Origin: Flavobacteriaceae bacterium
GTDB lineage: Bacteria > Bacteroidota > Bacteroidia > Flavobacteriales > Flavobacteriaceae
Assembly (NCBI GenBank): GCA_022425505.1
Contig: JAKMFI010000115.1
Span: 1-34,564 of the forward strand
Direction: 5' to 3'
Length of the DNA stretch: 34,564 nucleotides
Shown: positions 19,008 through 30,373 of the stretch, piece by piece
Layout of the letters: each line of letters starts with the position of its first letter
Numbering within the stretch: the first letter of the stretch is position 1
The notes under the pieces: generated by a model
What the model was told of the DNA's origin: nothing
The model's input: the letters and a program-made list of their open reading frames with translations, nothing else
Databases searched by the model: none
Translations under genes and position numbers: made by a program

Positions 19008-20624
19008 TTAAATTACCAAGCGCAAAGGTTGTTCGATATATTCCCGTAGTGTTTGAAGGAATTGCGCGCCAGTAGCTCCATCAACAGTGCGATGATCACA
19101 GGCAAGTGTAAGCTTCATTGTACTACCAACTACAATTTCTCCGTCTTTCACCACTGGTTTTTGTACAATCGCGCCGACGGAAAGAATGGCAGAATTGGGT
19201 TGATTGATAATGGATGTAAATTCATCGATTCCAAACATACCAAGATTGGAGATGGTAAACGTACTTCCTTCCATTTCGTCTGGTGCAAGCTTTTTGTCAC
19301 GAGCTCGAACTGCATAGTCTTTGACTTGCGAACCGATTTGAGGCAATGCCATTTCATCGGCAAATCGCACAACAGGAACGACCAGTCCATCCGGAACAGC
19401 CACTGCAACTCCGATGTGTACGTGGTGATTGAGTTGCATGCGATCGTCAAACCAACGCGAATTGACTTGTGGATGTTTTTTAAGCGCCAAAGCTGTTGCT
19501 TTTACAACGATATCATTAAATGATATTTTGGTGTCGGGCAGCTCATTGTATTGTTTACGGAATGCTATTGCTGCATCCATATCAAATTCTACAGACAGAT
19601 AATAATGAGGAGCACTAAACTTGGACTCGGCAAGTCGTTTGGCGATTACTTTTCGCATTTGTGAGTTTGGAATATCTTCCGATGATTCCTGACCCTTCGG
19701 CACAAAAGCTTGTACACTCGCAGCTGTTGAACCGGGAACAAACTGTTCAATATCACGCTTCACAATTCTTCCATGCTCACCCGTTCCCTGAACTTGGCTA
19801 AGGTCAATTCCTTTTTCAGCAGCCATTTTTTTGGCTAGAGGGGATGCCATGATCCTTTCGTTTGTATTGGCAGAAGACACTATCGGTGTAGCAGTTGCTG
19901 GAGCGGAAGGTTCCATAGCAGCTGTGGGTGGTGGGGTGTCAACTGTCGTTGTTTCTTTCTCAACTGTCGGAGAACTATCTGAACTCGAACTTGAAGAGGC
20001 AGCCAAAACAGAGGCAACATCCGTTCCGCTGGGTCCAATGATCGCAAGTAAACTATCGACAGCGGCAGATTCTCCAACTTGAACTCCTATGTGCAATAAT
20101 TCCCCTGCATAAAAAGATTCAAATTCCATGGTGGCTTTGTCGGTTTCAATTTCAGCGAGAATTTCGCCTTCCTCAACAGCATCTCCAACATTTTTGAGCC
20201 ACGAGGCGACTGTTCCTTCTTCCATGGTGTCGCTCAATCGTGGCATTTTAACCACCTCCACTCCCTCAGGAATAGCGGTAGATTGTGTTTTTGTTGTGGG
20301 CTCTGGCTGATTTTCTTCTGTTTCAGAAGTTTCTTCTGTAGCAGGAGTCGCTGAATCTCCGTTTATAAGCGCATTGACATCTTCCCCCTCATCACCAATA
20401 ATGGCAAGTAAGCTATCTACAGCAGCACTTTCACCCTCTGCAATTCCGATGTGAAGAAGAAAGCCCTCATTAAAAGACTCAAACTCCATGGTGGCTTTAT
20501 CTGTTTCAATTTCAGCAAGTATATCGCCTTCCTCAACTTTATCTCCAACTTTTTTGAGCCATGAAGAGACCGTTCCTTCTTCCATGGTGTCGCTCAATCG
20601 TGGCATATTTACTACAATCGCCAT
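19008..20624 (-). CDS. pdhC: Pyruvate dehydrogenase E2 (dihydrolipoamide acetyltransferase), two lipoyl domains
   Basis: 538 aa; two EIETDKATMEFESF lipoyl motifs, peripheral subunit-binding domain, catalytic DHRTVDGATGAQFL. Confidence 0.95.
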   Translation of the reverse strand: MAIVVNMPRLSDTMEEGTVSSWLKKVGDKVEEGDILAEIETDKATMEFESFNEGFLLHIGIAEGESAAVDSLLAIIGDEGEDVNALINGDSATPATEETSETEENQPEPTTKTQSTAIPEGVEVVKMPRLSDTMEEGTVASWLKNVGDAVEEGEILAEIETDKATMEFESFYAGELLHIGVQVGESAAVDSLLAIIGPSGTDVASVLAASSSSSSDSSPTVEKETTTVDTPPPTAAMEPSAPATATPIVSSANTNERIMASPLAKKMAAEKGIDLSQVQGTGEHGRIVKRDIEQFVPGSTAASVQAFVPKGQESSEDIPNSQMRKVIAKRLAESKFSAPHYYLSVEFDMDAAIAFRKQYNELPDTKISFNDIVVKATALALKKHPQVNSRWFDDRMQLNHHVHIGVAVAVPDGLVVPVVRFADEMALPQIGSQVKDYAVRARDKKLAPDEMEGSTFTISNLGMFGIDEFTSIINQPNSAILSVGAIVQKPVVKDGEIVVGSTMKLTLACDHRTVDGATGAQFLQTLREYIEQPLRLVI

Positions 20625-20625
20625 A

Positions 20626-21624
20626 TTATAATTTATGTGCTAAAAATGGATAATCGCTTTGTTCGTATACAGCATCGTACATCACCGACTTTTCTGGGTA
20701 AGGAGAAGATTCTGCAAAATCTGCACATTCCTGCACCCGAATTTTTACGTCTGCATCAATGCTTCCGAGTTCTTCCTCGGTAGCGAATTCGCTTTTCAAA
20801 ATAAGCTCGCGAACTTGGGTGATCGGATCAATTTTTCGGTATTCATTGACCTCATCTTTGGTGCGGTAATGCTGTGCGTCTGACATCGAATGTCCACGAT
20901 ATCTGTATGTTTTTGCTTCCAAGAACGTGGGACCATCCCCTTTTCTCGCTCTGTTGATGGCTTCAGAAATACCTTCTGCCACTTTCACAGGATCCATTCC
21001 GTCAATGGGTCCACATGGCATTTCATAGCCAAGTCCTAATTTCCAGATATCCGTATGATTGGCTGTGCGCTCAACAGAAGTTCCCATTGCGTAGCCGTTA
21101 TTCTCTACGATAAACACAACTGGAAGTTTCCAGAGCATGGCGAGATTGAGTGTTTCGTGGAGTGACCCCTGACGAACTGCTCCGTCACCCATGTAACAGA
21201 GTGTCACGGCGTCGCTTCCGTGGTATTTATCTCCAAATGCCATTCCAGCACCCAAAGGAATTTGACCTCCGACAATTCCGTGTCCGCCATGAAAGCGGTG
21301 TTCTTTTGAAAAAATATGCATTGAGCCCCCAAGACCCTGCGAAGTTCCTGTCGCTTTACCGAATAGTTCGGCCATCACTCGCTTGGGATCAACACCCATC
21401 CCAATCGGCTGAACATGGTTGCGATAGGCTGTGATCATGCGGTCTTTGGTAAGATCCATCGCATGGAGAGATCCTGCGAGAACGGCTTCTTGCCCGTTGT
21501 AGAGATGTAAAAATCCACGTACTTTTTGTTGGATATAGACAGCAGCGAGCTTGTCCTCAAACTTTCGCCAGAAAAGCATATTCTTGTACCAGCTCAGATA
21601 AGTTTCTTTGGTTACTTCTTTCAT
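20626..21624 (-). CDS. pdhA: Pyruvate dehydrogenase E1 component subunit alpha
   Basis: MKEVTKETYLSWYKNMLFWRKFEDKL...GHGIVGGQIPLGAGMAFGDKY...GDGAVRQGSLHETLNLA. The longest ORF reaches 21681, but the conserved start and a -7-like box at 21662-21669 favour 21624. Confidence 0.93.
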   Translation of the reverse strand: MKEVTKETYLSWYKNMLFWRKFEDKLAAVYIQQKVRGFLHLYNGQEAVLAGSLHAMDLTKDRMITAYRNHVQPIGMGVDPKRVMAELFGKATGTSQGLGGSMHIFSKEHRFHGGHGIVGGQIPLGAGMAFGDKYHGSDAVTLCYMGDGAVRQGSLHETLNLAMLWKLPVVFIVENNGYAMGTSVERTANHTDIWKLGLGYEMPCGPIDGMDPVKVAEGISEAINRARKGDGPTFLEAKTYRYRGHSMSDAQHYRTKDEVNEYRKIDPITQVRELILKSEFATEEELGSIDADVKIRVQECADFAESSPYPEKSVMYDAVYEQSDYPFLAHKL

Positions 21625-21661
21625 AGAATCAATATCTTTTGTTTCCAATGATATTTGACTG

Positions 21662-21669
21662 CAAAGGTA
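21662..21669 (-). promoter_or_regulatory. Candidate -7 element TACCTTTG upstream of pdhA
   Basis: TAnnTTTG on the minus strand, 38 nt upstream of the proposed pdhA start. Confidence 0.4.
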
Positions 21670-21729
21670 ATGCTTTCCCACTTTGTGTAAAAACGGGAAA
21701 TGGGATTATTCAAACAATGTTGATAATTG

Positions 21730-22881
21730 CTAGTTCTCTAGAGAATCCCCAAAATTAAATGTCAGCGAAAATCGGAGTGTGTTCTCGAGAGGATTAATCA
21801 CTTTTGTCGCCGATATTAAATACGAAAGATCGATATCTACAACATTATACTTGAAACCAGCACCAAGAGTAATGAATTTTCGCGCGCCCTTATCTTCATG
21901 TTCATTGAAATATCCAGCACGCAAGGCGAAGGCATTGTTGTAATTGAATTCGGCACCTAGAGCCCAAGTAAACTCTTGCAACTCTTCACTAAATCCATCT
22001 GGTGCATCTCCAAATGACTTAAAAATTCCGCTGAGAAAGCTCACATCTGGTTGGACATAGCCAGTGATGATCTCTTCCCCTTCGGGATTGGTTGTTGTTA
22101 TGGGTTCACTTGGCGTAGGCACAAGTAGTTTGTTGATTTCTAATCCCAAACTAAGGGTGTTGTAACTGTCTAAGACAAAGTCAAAACCGCCACCGAGCTT
22201 TAAATTCGTTGGTAGATAATCGGCATACCCGTCGGTTTCGTAAGTGAGTTTTGGACCAAGATTGCTGATGTTAAACCCTCCACGCCATTTGCCTTCAAAA
22301 TTGCTAAAGTCACGCTGTTCAGACTGATAATAACCAGAAATCCCAAAAGCGACTGTACTCGCTGCTGATGCATCACTAGATGAGGAGTCAAGTTTAAGAT
22401 CAGAATTGATAAAAGCACCCGTTACTCCTAAAGAAAACGATTCATTGAGTTTTAGTGCATAGGAGAAATCCAGCACAAATTCGTTTGGACGTTCGATGAG
22501 TGGATTGATAAAGTCCGCTGGTGTTTGTCCGATCTCTATTTCGCCCAAGCTAAAATATTTTAAGCTTGTCGCCCAAGCTGCTCGTTCTGAAACAACCCTG
22601 TAATAAGATACATTCGCGAGGAAAATATCATTGACCAATTGACTCAGATAGGGCGTATAACTCACACCGATTCCTGATTCGCTTGGTGCAAAACTATACT
22701 TGGACGGATTCCAATTTTGGGAAAAAGCATCTGGTGTGGTAGCAACCCCTTGTTCACCCATGCCTGCTGATCTCGCGTCAGAGGTGATCAAAAGAAATGG
22801 AACACCAGTGGTGATCACTCGATTTTGTCCGTATAAAGCGATTGCAATGAATACTAATACAACTGAAAAAAAACTTCTCAT
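21730..22881 (-). CDS. porV: Type IX secretion outer membrane protein PorV
   Basis: 383 aa; signal peptide, ITTGVPFLLITSDARSAGMGEQGVATTPDAFSQNWNPSKYSFA; adjacent to porU. Confidence 0.93.
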   Translation of the reverse strand: MRSFFSVVLVFIAIALYGQNRVITTGVPFLLITSDARSAGMGEQGVATTPDAFSQNWNPSKYSFAPSESGIGVSYTPYLSQLVNDIFLANVSYYRVVSERAAWATSLKYFSLGEIEIGQTPADFINPLIERPNEFVLDFSYALKLNESFSLGVTGAFINSDLKLDSSSSDASAASTVAFGISGYYQSEQRDFSNFEGKWRGGFNISNLGPKLTYETDGYADYLPTNLKLGGGFDFVLDSYNTLSLGLEINKLLVPTPSEPITTTNPEGEEIITGYVQPDVSFLSGIFKSFGDAPDGFSEELQEFTWALGAEFNYNNAFALRAGYFNEHEDKGARKFITLGAGFKYNVVDIDLSYLISATKVINPLENTLRFSLTFNFGDSLEN

Positions 22882-22886
22882 CTTAA

Positions 22887-25800
22887 TTAATTCCTTATTA
22901 TTATGTGTGTCTTAGTGTGTTTTGTATTGGATAACGTTGAATTTAACGTAATCGCACACAAATATACTCCCTTATTTACTAATGTGCCGTCAATAGACTG
23001 ACCATTCCACACAATCTCACTATTTGTGTTTGTGCCAGAGTATAATGTTTTATTTTGCTCCCATATTTTTTTCCCGTTAATGTCATGAACGATGATGTTT
23101 GCTTGAATAAGCTCGCGGGGTTTGTTGTGACTTACCCAAAATGTAGTTTGGGTTTCGAAAGGATTGGGCACGTTATAAATCGCATTGATTAAAATGTTAT
23201 TTTCACTTGAAACCACAAAATCAATAGCTTGAGTAGATGGGTTGTTATGAGTATCCCAAGCTGTCACAGATAGCGTGTGGGGACCTGGAGAAAGATTGTT
23301 GAGTAAGTAGTTGAGATAGCCCGACTGGTAGTCACCGAGATTTGTGCGATAAAAATTATTTAAAACGATTGGGTTTTGCGTCATTCCATCCAAAACAGCC
23401 AATAGCTCATGACCATATCCGCCAGAGGTGTTGATGCCATTTTCATCTGAAAATCTAGCGATTAAAATCGGGTTAGTGCCCGTCATATCTCCGCTTACAA
23501 ATGATTCGTCATCCAAAAAAATTTCTATGAGTGGACCTTGGGTATCCATTTCTGGATTCGGATTGATCCCTCCAATAAAAACGTCGTTGAATAGGCCCGT
23601 CTTTTTACTCGTTTTATCATTCGAAACGGCATACATGCTAATACGAGCTTGACCCAGTGGAAGTGAAATATCTTTAGGAATGACCAGTTCGATGTTCCAA
23701 AACCCATTATTCACTTCCGCATTTCCCTTAAACACGACATTGCCAAGCGTATTGAAAGTGAATACCCCGTTGCCGTCATTGCCAAGGGTTGTTTTCTCAA
23801 GTTCTTTGTCAAAGATTGTCAGTACAACCTCTCCTGAAAAATCATCTAGGAGTTCTCCATTTTTATCTGAAACTTGACCAGCAAGATTCACACGATCAAG
23901 GGCGCGTAGTTGTTTATTTTCATCATCTAGTCCTTCAAGTTCATTGCCATTGAGATGTGTCAGATCGACACGGCCTTGTGGAATTGCGAGTTTGAGAGCT
24001 GGATCGCCAATAAAAAATATAATCCGCTTCTGGAATGTGCCAAAAAAGTCATTCTTTGACAAGCGCAAGGCCTCTGAAATTGTTGGATAATCATCCAAGC
24101 CATAGCCAAATAAATACTCTGCCATGATTTTATTATAGGTGATCCCATTTCCCACATAAATTTGTCTGGTGGTTGAGAGCAATCCAATCACTCCACCAGC
24201 TGGATTGGCAAAACTTGCCTCTCCTGCTGTGTACACTTCAGGGTTGTCAAACCGACTGAATTCGCAAGTTGATGTGACAAAGAGAGGGAATCTTCCAGGA
24301 TTGTAGAGACGATCAGCAAGTTCTTTATCAAATATTCTCTCAGAAGCGAGGCCGCTTTCTCCACCATGACCAAAATAATTGATGGCAAGCGTACCCTGAA
24401 TAAATTGATTTTCCAAAGCTTGATTGACCCCAGGGTAACGGTCGCCTGAAGCAGATATGACCTGCTCGAAAGCATCAGAATGCACCTTCTGTAAGTTTAA
24501 GAATGGTTTATTGGCAATCACTTCCTCTCCCAATTCATCTAGGCGTTCTTGAATGACGCTTTCCCAGTCTTCATCTGGGTCGTCAGATAATATCGTAAAT
24601 GTGTTTTGCCAGTCACCATTGGCCAAACTGTAATCAATCGATTTATCGACCATTGCGAGAGCACCCTCCTTAGTGTCGAAAAGAATTCGGCCAACTGCCA
24701 AATCCATACGATCATAAAAACCGAGTTCTCCTTCGTTGGAATCCATGACTGCATAAAAGTCGTCAGACATATAGCTATTGGCCAAGTGGAAGCTATTCAA
24801 GGAATGATAGGTTGGCACAATCATATTGTTGTTTGGGATCCGATCTTTGTAGTCGTAGCTTGTGTCTCCAAACAAACAAATATACTTGGGTTTGTTGTCA
24901 TCAGAATTGTTGAGGTATGCATAGCGAATGGCATTGCGAATGGCCATGATATCGATATTACCCACACTAAAATCATCGTAAATTTCAGATAAGGTCAAGA
25001 CCGAAGATTTTAATCCCGTGTGCGTACGGTGGTGTGCAGCTAGCTTGTTGGCCTCCTCTGCAAAGTCGTCGTGTGTGATAATGATATATTCTGCTTCATT
25101 AGAAAGTCGTTCCCGCAATTGGGGCGAGGTAAATGTATCTCCATATTCACTGCGCTTCGGGCTGTAAACATCATCTGCACTGTATACATGATAGTGATCG
25201 GCATTTTCATTTGATGTAAAATATACCTCCCGATTAGAGTTGGGCCCGAGTACCTGAATCGTACCATTGGGCAGCAATTCCCAAATTGCATCAACGCCAG
25301 ATGCATAATAAGCATTTGAATTCGTTGTTGTAAACCCAAACTGTCCGAGATCTCCATATAGAATCCGCTCATAAGATACTCGTATGTAATCCAGATAACC
25401 AACCGCAGAACTAAATCCCGAAGCATCTTAGCGCAATTGTACATCTAACTCATTTGAAGCCGTAGTTGTCGAAAAACTTATTGTCCCCTCCGATGCTCTT
25501 GTAAGGGTTTGTGTTGCTGCTAGATTAAGGGACATACTAGCATTTTCTACATTTAAATCAAAATAGCTGCCACCTGTAGCTGAAGCCGCTGCGGCAAGCT
25601 TAATATCGATAGCGGTTGCTGCCTTTCGGTTGGTCAATTGAAAGCTGTAATTTTTGGAGGAGTTGTGGAGAAAACTATCTCCTAACCACTTCCGTCCCAT
25701 TTGTGCAATATTGACCAGATCTTCTTCAGTGTGAAGACTCACAGATGCGCTCGTTTGCGGATTATCAATAATCGCTGATGATTGTTGGACATTTACCCGA

Positions 25801-26633
25801 AGTCCATTTTCTCCGCCGTAAGAAATGATATAATGTGCTTGGTCATGATAAAGATTCACTGCAGTTTGACTATCATCATTCCATTCGGTAGAGCCATAAG
25901 CATAAAACAGGATATAATCCTCATCATCTATGCTTCCATCGTCCATACCTACGAGATGGAGATGGTTTTCTGAAAACCCATAATTGACTCCTTCGTTTTC
26001 CGAATTGATCAAGGAAAGCATTTTTCCTCCTCTACCAAAGATTTTCAGAGTTTCTGGATTGATGGTGGATATTGGCATTCCCAAGTCACGTAAAAACGCA
26101 GCTGTTATTTTATGAATACCTGTCTGATTGACTTCAAATCTATAGCCAGACTGCGGGGGCATTGAGTTGATTGATGTAAGATGCTGAACACGCTGTGCGA
26201 CTAACTGTTTAACTGCATGTCGTACAATGGTAAATCCAGAAACCGCATGTAGCTTGTTATTTTTTACAATAAAGGGTTCGATTTGAACAACAACTTGGTG
26301 AACATCTCTTCCTTTGGTTTTGTACACCATTGTATGGGGACGAGCAGCGAATTGATCCAAATCAAAATCTACTTCCAGATCAGATTGAAATTCTTGCGTT
26401 TGTACATTCTCAACAGAGTATTGTATGTTTGGATTGTCCCCCAGCTGTTTTGAAATGCTAATAGCAAAGCGCTGATGTTCTTCTTCGTAAAAAACAGTAT
26501 GACCTATCGCTTTAGGTACTCTTTTTAACAGATCTCCAACATGTATCTTTTCGGTACCTTGCCAATTCCATTGCACATCAATCTGTTGAGACCATAGGCA
26601 AACAGGTAAAAAGAAAAGGGTTAATAATCGCAT
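22887..26633 (-). pseudogene. porU: Type IX secretion sortase PorU with internal in-frame TAA
   Basis: ORFs 25428..26633 and 22887..25277 share one frame, separated by TAA at 25428-25430: ...SNELDVQLR*DASGFSSAVGYLDYIRVSYERILYGDLGQ... The C25-type region (INYFGHGGESGLASERIF, FVTSTCEFSRFDNPE) and the C-terminal T9SS-type tail lie downstream of the stop. Confidence 0.85.
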
Positions 26634-26787
26634 ACTAAATCAATAACGAAAAAGTTTGTAAGATAGTGTTTGAAATGAAAAATTATAATAAAAAGGGCTT
26701 TATAATCGTTTTTAGGAATATAAATTGTTGATGTTAAAAGCCAAATTTACACATATTTACTATCTTGCAGTCCAAAATAGAATCTGT

Positions 26788-28464
26788 ATGTTGCGCAAAT
26801 GCATATTCACATTGGCTGTTTTGTCTTCAATCTCCATTGTTTTCACTGGATGTAGCCGAAACGGATCTGTTAAAAGTGGTCAGTCTTCCGCTACAGGTTG
26901 GAAGATCGGTGAAGATGGTGGTTTTGACTACAAAGGCAAAGACTATAAAGACCAAATCCAAGGACCTAATTTAATCCTTATTCACGGCGGTACTTATACC
27001 AAAGGCCGCGTCCAAGATGATGTCATGAAAGATTGGAACAATGCTCCGGCAAGGATGCAAGTTCGATCTTTTTATATGGACGAAACGGAGGTTACAAACC
27101 TAATGTATATTGAATATTTGGATTGGCTAAAGCGTGTTTTTGTCGGTCAACCAGAAATTTACTTTTCTGCTTTACCAGATACCCTTGTGTGGAGAAACCA
27201 ACTCGGTTACTACGATGACATGGTTAACAACTACCTACGTCATCCTGCTTTTCGCACACACCCTGTAGTTGGGGTAAGTTGGCAACAAGCGAGCAATTTT
27301 GCCAAATGGAGAACAAACCGGGTAAACGAATTGATTTTAGAAGAAAAAGATTGGATCTCCAAAGGCGCAAGAACTTCGGGTGACATCCAAGGAATCACCA
27401 ATTTTGATACAGAGACCTATCTCAAACGACCCGATCTTGTATATGGCGGAAATTATACTGCTGACAACGTAAGAGCAGCTGAAAACGACACAGAAGATCA
27501 AACACAATCATTTGTTGGTCGTCGTGCCCAAATCACCGTACGTGGAGAGGGTACAGAGGAAGACGACGTTAAAGTAACCAATGCCAGTGTAGAATATGGT
27601 ATCGTTTTACCAGAATACAGATTGCCAACTGAAACCGAATGGGAATACGCGGCTCTCGGGCTTGCTGGGATTCGTGAATACAACTCATACCAAGGGAAAA
27701 AGAAATATCCTTGGTCGGGTGACACCTCAAGGGTCACACAAAGTCGAAACGCTGGTGATCAACTCGCCAACTTTAAGCAAGGACGTGGGGATTACAGTGG
27801 AGTTGCAGGTTGGTCAAATGACGATGCTGAAATCACTGCTGATGTTCGCCAATATCCACCAAACGATTTTGGTTTGTACGGAATGGCAGGTAATGTTTCC
27901 GAATGGGTGGCTGATGTCTTTCGACCTCTTACAAATAATGAGGTGAGTGATATGAACTATTTCCGTGGTAATTTATTTCAGACTTATATCACTGAGGACG
28001 GGAAAGCCTCTGTAAATAATGATGTTGTGAATTATGATGACGGTCCCAATGGGCGAACTGTGTACAGCCAGCTACCGGGGTCTATCCAAAAAGAAAATAT
28101 CGTTCCAAATGATTTTGACTCTGAATTCACAAGTCAAGACTTGTTAAATTCAAATGGATTGGTTGCCAACAACCTTGCCTATGCAGATGGCGATAAGCTC
28201 TTTCAACGTGACGATGAAGAAATGTATACCAATGCTTTTGACGAAACGCGGAAGAGAGAAGAAAAACGTCTCACTCTTGTATCCAATACCACACGAGTTA
28301 TCAAAGGAGCATCTTGGAAAGACCGCGCCTATTGGCTCGACCCAGCGCAACGCCGTTATATGCCTGAATTTTTGGCTGCGGACTATATCGGTTTCCGATG
28401 TGCAATGTCCTACCTCGGAAGTACAAGCAGTGACCGAAAGCCAAAGGGTATTCCGAAAAACTAA
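26788..28464 (+). CDS. gldJ: Gliding motility lipoprotein GldJ
   Basis: Lipoprotein signal MLRKCIFTLAVLSSISIVFTGC; sulfatase-modifying-factor-type fold (MDETEVTNLMYIEYLDWL, YRLPTETEWEYAALG, YGMAGNVSEWVADV). The longest ORF starts at 26725, but 26788 gives a proper lipobox. Confidence 0.92.
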   Translation: MLRKCIFTLAVLSSISIVFTGCSRNGSVKSGQSSATGWKIGEDGGFDYKGKDYKDQIQGPNLILIHGGTYTKGRVQDDVMKDWNNAPARMQVRSFYMDETEVTNLMYIEYLDWLKRVFVGQPEIYFSALPDTLVWRNQLGYYDDMVNNYLRHPAFRTHPVVGVSWQQASNFAKWRTNRVNELILEEKDWISKGARTSGDIQGITNFDTETYLKRPDLVYGGNYTADNVRAAENDTEDQTQSFVGRRAQITVRGEGTEEDDVKVTNASVEYGIVLPEYRLPTETEWEYAALGLAGIREYNSYQGKKKYPWSGDTSRVTQSRNAGDQLANFKQGRGDYSGVAGWSNDDAEITADVRQYPPNDFGLYGMAGNVSEWVADVFRPLTNNEVSDMNYFRGNLFQTYITEDGKASVNNDVVNYDDGPNGRTVYSQLPGSIQKENIVPNDFDSEFTSQDLLNSNGLVANNLAYADGDKLFQRDDEEMYTNAFDETRKREEKRLTLVSNTTRVIKGASWKDRAYWLDPAQRRYMPEFLAADYIGFRCAMSYLGSTSSDRKPKGIPKN

Positions 28465-28486
28465 GTACACAATTTTTTAACCAACT

Positions 28487-29755
28487 GTGATGTCAGCGCT
28501 TTACAACATCTTTAGAGACGCTGCGGGAGTCAGTACTGACAGCAGGAACCTCCAAGCTGGTCAACTTTTTTTTGCCCTTAGTGGGCCAAACTTTAACGGA
28601 AATCTGTTTGCAAAACAAGCACTTGACAAAGGGGCGATTGCCGTGGTTGTCGATGAAGATATCTTGATTACTGACAATCGAGTGATTCGCGTTGAAAACA
28701 CCTTAGAATCACTCCAAACGCTTTCGACAGAACATCGAAAAACACTAGGAACAACTATCATTGCTTTGACTGGAAGCAATGGAAAAACCACCACTAAAGA
28801 ACTCATTCATTCGGTACTCAGCACGACCTTCACGACCGTAGCCACGCAAGGAAACCTCAATAATCACATTGGCGTTCCTCTCACCTTGCTTTCACTAAAA
28901 GAAGACACCGAAATCGGCGTCGTCGAAATGGGTGCCAATCACCCAGGAGAGGTTGCGTTGTTGGCCAATATCGCTCAACCAGATGCTGGGCTGATTACCA
29001 ATTTCGGAAAGGCCCATCTTGAGGGATTTGGTAGCTTGGAAGGGGTTGTAAAAGCCAAGTCAGAACTCTATGACTATCTCATAAAATCAAACGGTCTGAT
29101 CTTTGCCAATGCCGACGATTCAAAAATCATGGCACAGCTAAAAAGTGAAGATCCCATCACCTACGGAACAGAAACAACGGCAAGGGTATCTGCAACTCTT
29201 TTAACGGAAGAAGATGCGATTCGCATTGAGGTTGATCAACAAGAGATACAAACCCAACTCAGCGGGGCTTATAATGGCTACAATGCCTTGGCTGCCTACG
29301 CTATCGGTCGCCACTTTGGAGTATCACCACAAAACGCTAAAAGGGCACTAGAGTCCTATATTTCAGAGAACAACCGTTCCCAACTTATTCGAAAAAAAGA
29401 TCTTCATATTACCCTTGATGCTTACAATGCCAATCCAACGAGTATGCATGCTGCCCTAGCGAGTTTCTCTAAAAAAGAAGGGAAGAAGATTGCGGTTCTT
29501 GGGCAAATGAATGAACTCGGAAAGCACACAGAAACCGAACACAAACAACTCGTAGATTGGATAAAAATCTCTTCGATTGATGATTGCTATTGGGTTGGCT
29601 CTGCTTTTGAGCAATTTGTATCCGCTGATAAATATTTCACAAATTTAGATCAAGCTATGGATTATTTCTCAAAAACTCCTCTTGGACAAGCATCGCTGCT
29701 CGTAAAAGGATCTCGCAGCTTTACCCTCGAAAAATTAGTAGCCGTTTTTCACTAA
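28487..29755 (+). CDS. murF: UDP-N-acetylmuramoyl-tripeptide--D-alanyl-D-alanine ligase
   Basis: 422 aa; GVSTDSRNLQAGQLFFALSGPNFNGN, ALTGSNGKTTTKELI, DAYNANPTSMHAAL. Confidence 0.95.
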   Translation: MMSALYNIFRDAAGVSTDSRNLQAGQLFFALSGPNFNGNLFAKQALDKGAIAVVVDEDILITDNRVIRVENTLESLQTLSTEHRKTLGTTIIALTGSNGKTTTKELIHSVLSTTFTTVATQGNLNNHIGVPLTLLSLKEDTEIGVVEMGANHPGEVALLANIAQPDAGLITNFGKAHLEGFGSLEGVVKAKSELYDYLIKSNGLIFANADDSKIMAQLKSEDPITYGTETTARVSATLLTEEDAIRIEVDQQEIQTQLSGAYNGYNALAAYAIGRHFGVSPQNAKRALESYISENNRSQLIRKKDLHITLDAYNANPTSMHAALASFSKKEGKKIAVLGQMNELGKHTETEHKQLVDWIKISSIDDCYWVGSAFEQFVSADKYFTNLDQAMDYFSKTPLGQASLLVKGSRSFTLEKLVAVFH

Positions 29756-29952
29756 TGGGGCGCACCATTCTATTTCTCGGACTGGTTCTTGTTCTCATCG
29801 GAGGCGTACTACTATTGGGAGAAAAGTATGGCGTTAAAAATCCACTTGACTTTCGATTTGGAGGAGAAAATTGGACGTTTTACTTCCCGCTCGGCACTTC
29901 CATACTGGTCAGTATTGTTTTGAGCTTATTGATTTACTTCTTTAAAAAGTAA
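29755..29952 (+). CDS. DUF2905 family small membrane protein
   Basis: 65 aa; two hydrophobic spans; start overlaps the murF stop (TAATG). Confidence 0.8.
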   Translation: MGRTILFLGLVLVLIGGVLLLGEKYGVKNPLDFRFGGENWTFYFPLGTSILVSIVLSLLIYFFKK

Positions 29953-29960
29953 AAAAGATG

Positions 29961-30365
29961 CTATCCGATGCAGGTGATAAAAATGGTTCTACCACTTGCT
30001 TGGTTTCTGTGTTCGCATAAATACACCCCTTGCCAGATTCCGAGTTGAGGAACCCCATTTTTGATTGGAAAGGACACCGATGAACCTAAAATACTACTTT
30101 TAATGTGGGACGTCATATCGTCTTTTCCTTCCAAAGTGTGGGTATAGTGATCGTCAGATTCTGATACCATTTTGTTGAAATGGGTTTCAAAATCAACGCG
30201 CACGCTTGGGTCAGCATTTTCGTTGATTGTCAGACTTGCGGAAGTGTGTTTGATAAAGACATGCACAATTCCCGTCAGATTAGGTAGTGCAGCAATGATA
30301 TCATCAGTGATCAAATGAAACCCTCTTGAAAAGGGTTTTAGGGTGATTTCAACTTGATAAGTCAT
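29961..30365 (-). CDS. yjbQ: YjbQ family protein (UPF0047 / secondary thiamine-phosphate synthase)
   Basis: 134 aa; VHVFIKHTSASLTINENADPSVRVDFETHFNKM, LGIWQGVYLCEHRN. Confidence 0.93.
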   Translation of the reverse strand: MTYQVEITLKPFSRGFHLITDDIIAALPNLTGIVHVFIKHTSASLTINENADPSVRVDFETHFNKMVSESDDHYTHTLEGKDDMTSHIKSSILGSSVSFPIKNGVPQLGIWQGVYLCEHRNQASGRTIFITCIG

Positions 30366-30373
30366 CTTAATTG

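Noticed and set aside
19053-19523. 156-aa plus ORF antisense to pdh E2
   Set aside because: Shadow ORF within the conserved E2 catalytic domain.
24606-24992. 128-aa plus ORF antisense to porU
   Set aside because: Shadow ORF; no domain features.
25040-25444. 134-aa minus ORF spanning the porU stop, suggesting a frameshift
   Set aside because: The PorU-like reading continues in the original frame on both sides of the TAA; this ORF is in another frame and has no PorU similarity. The lesion is a stop, not a frameshift.
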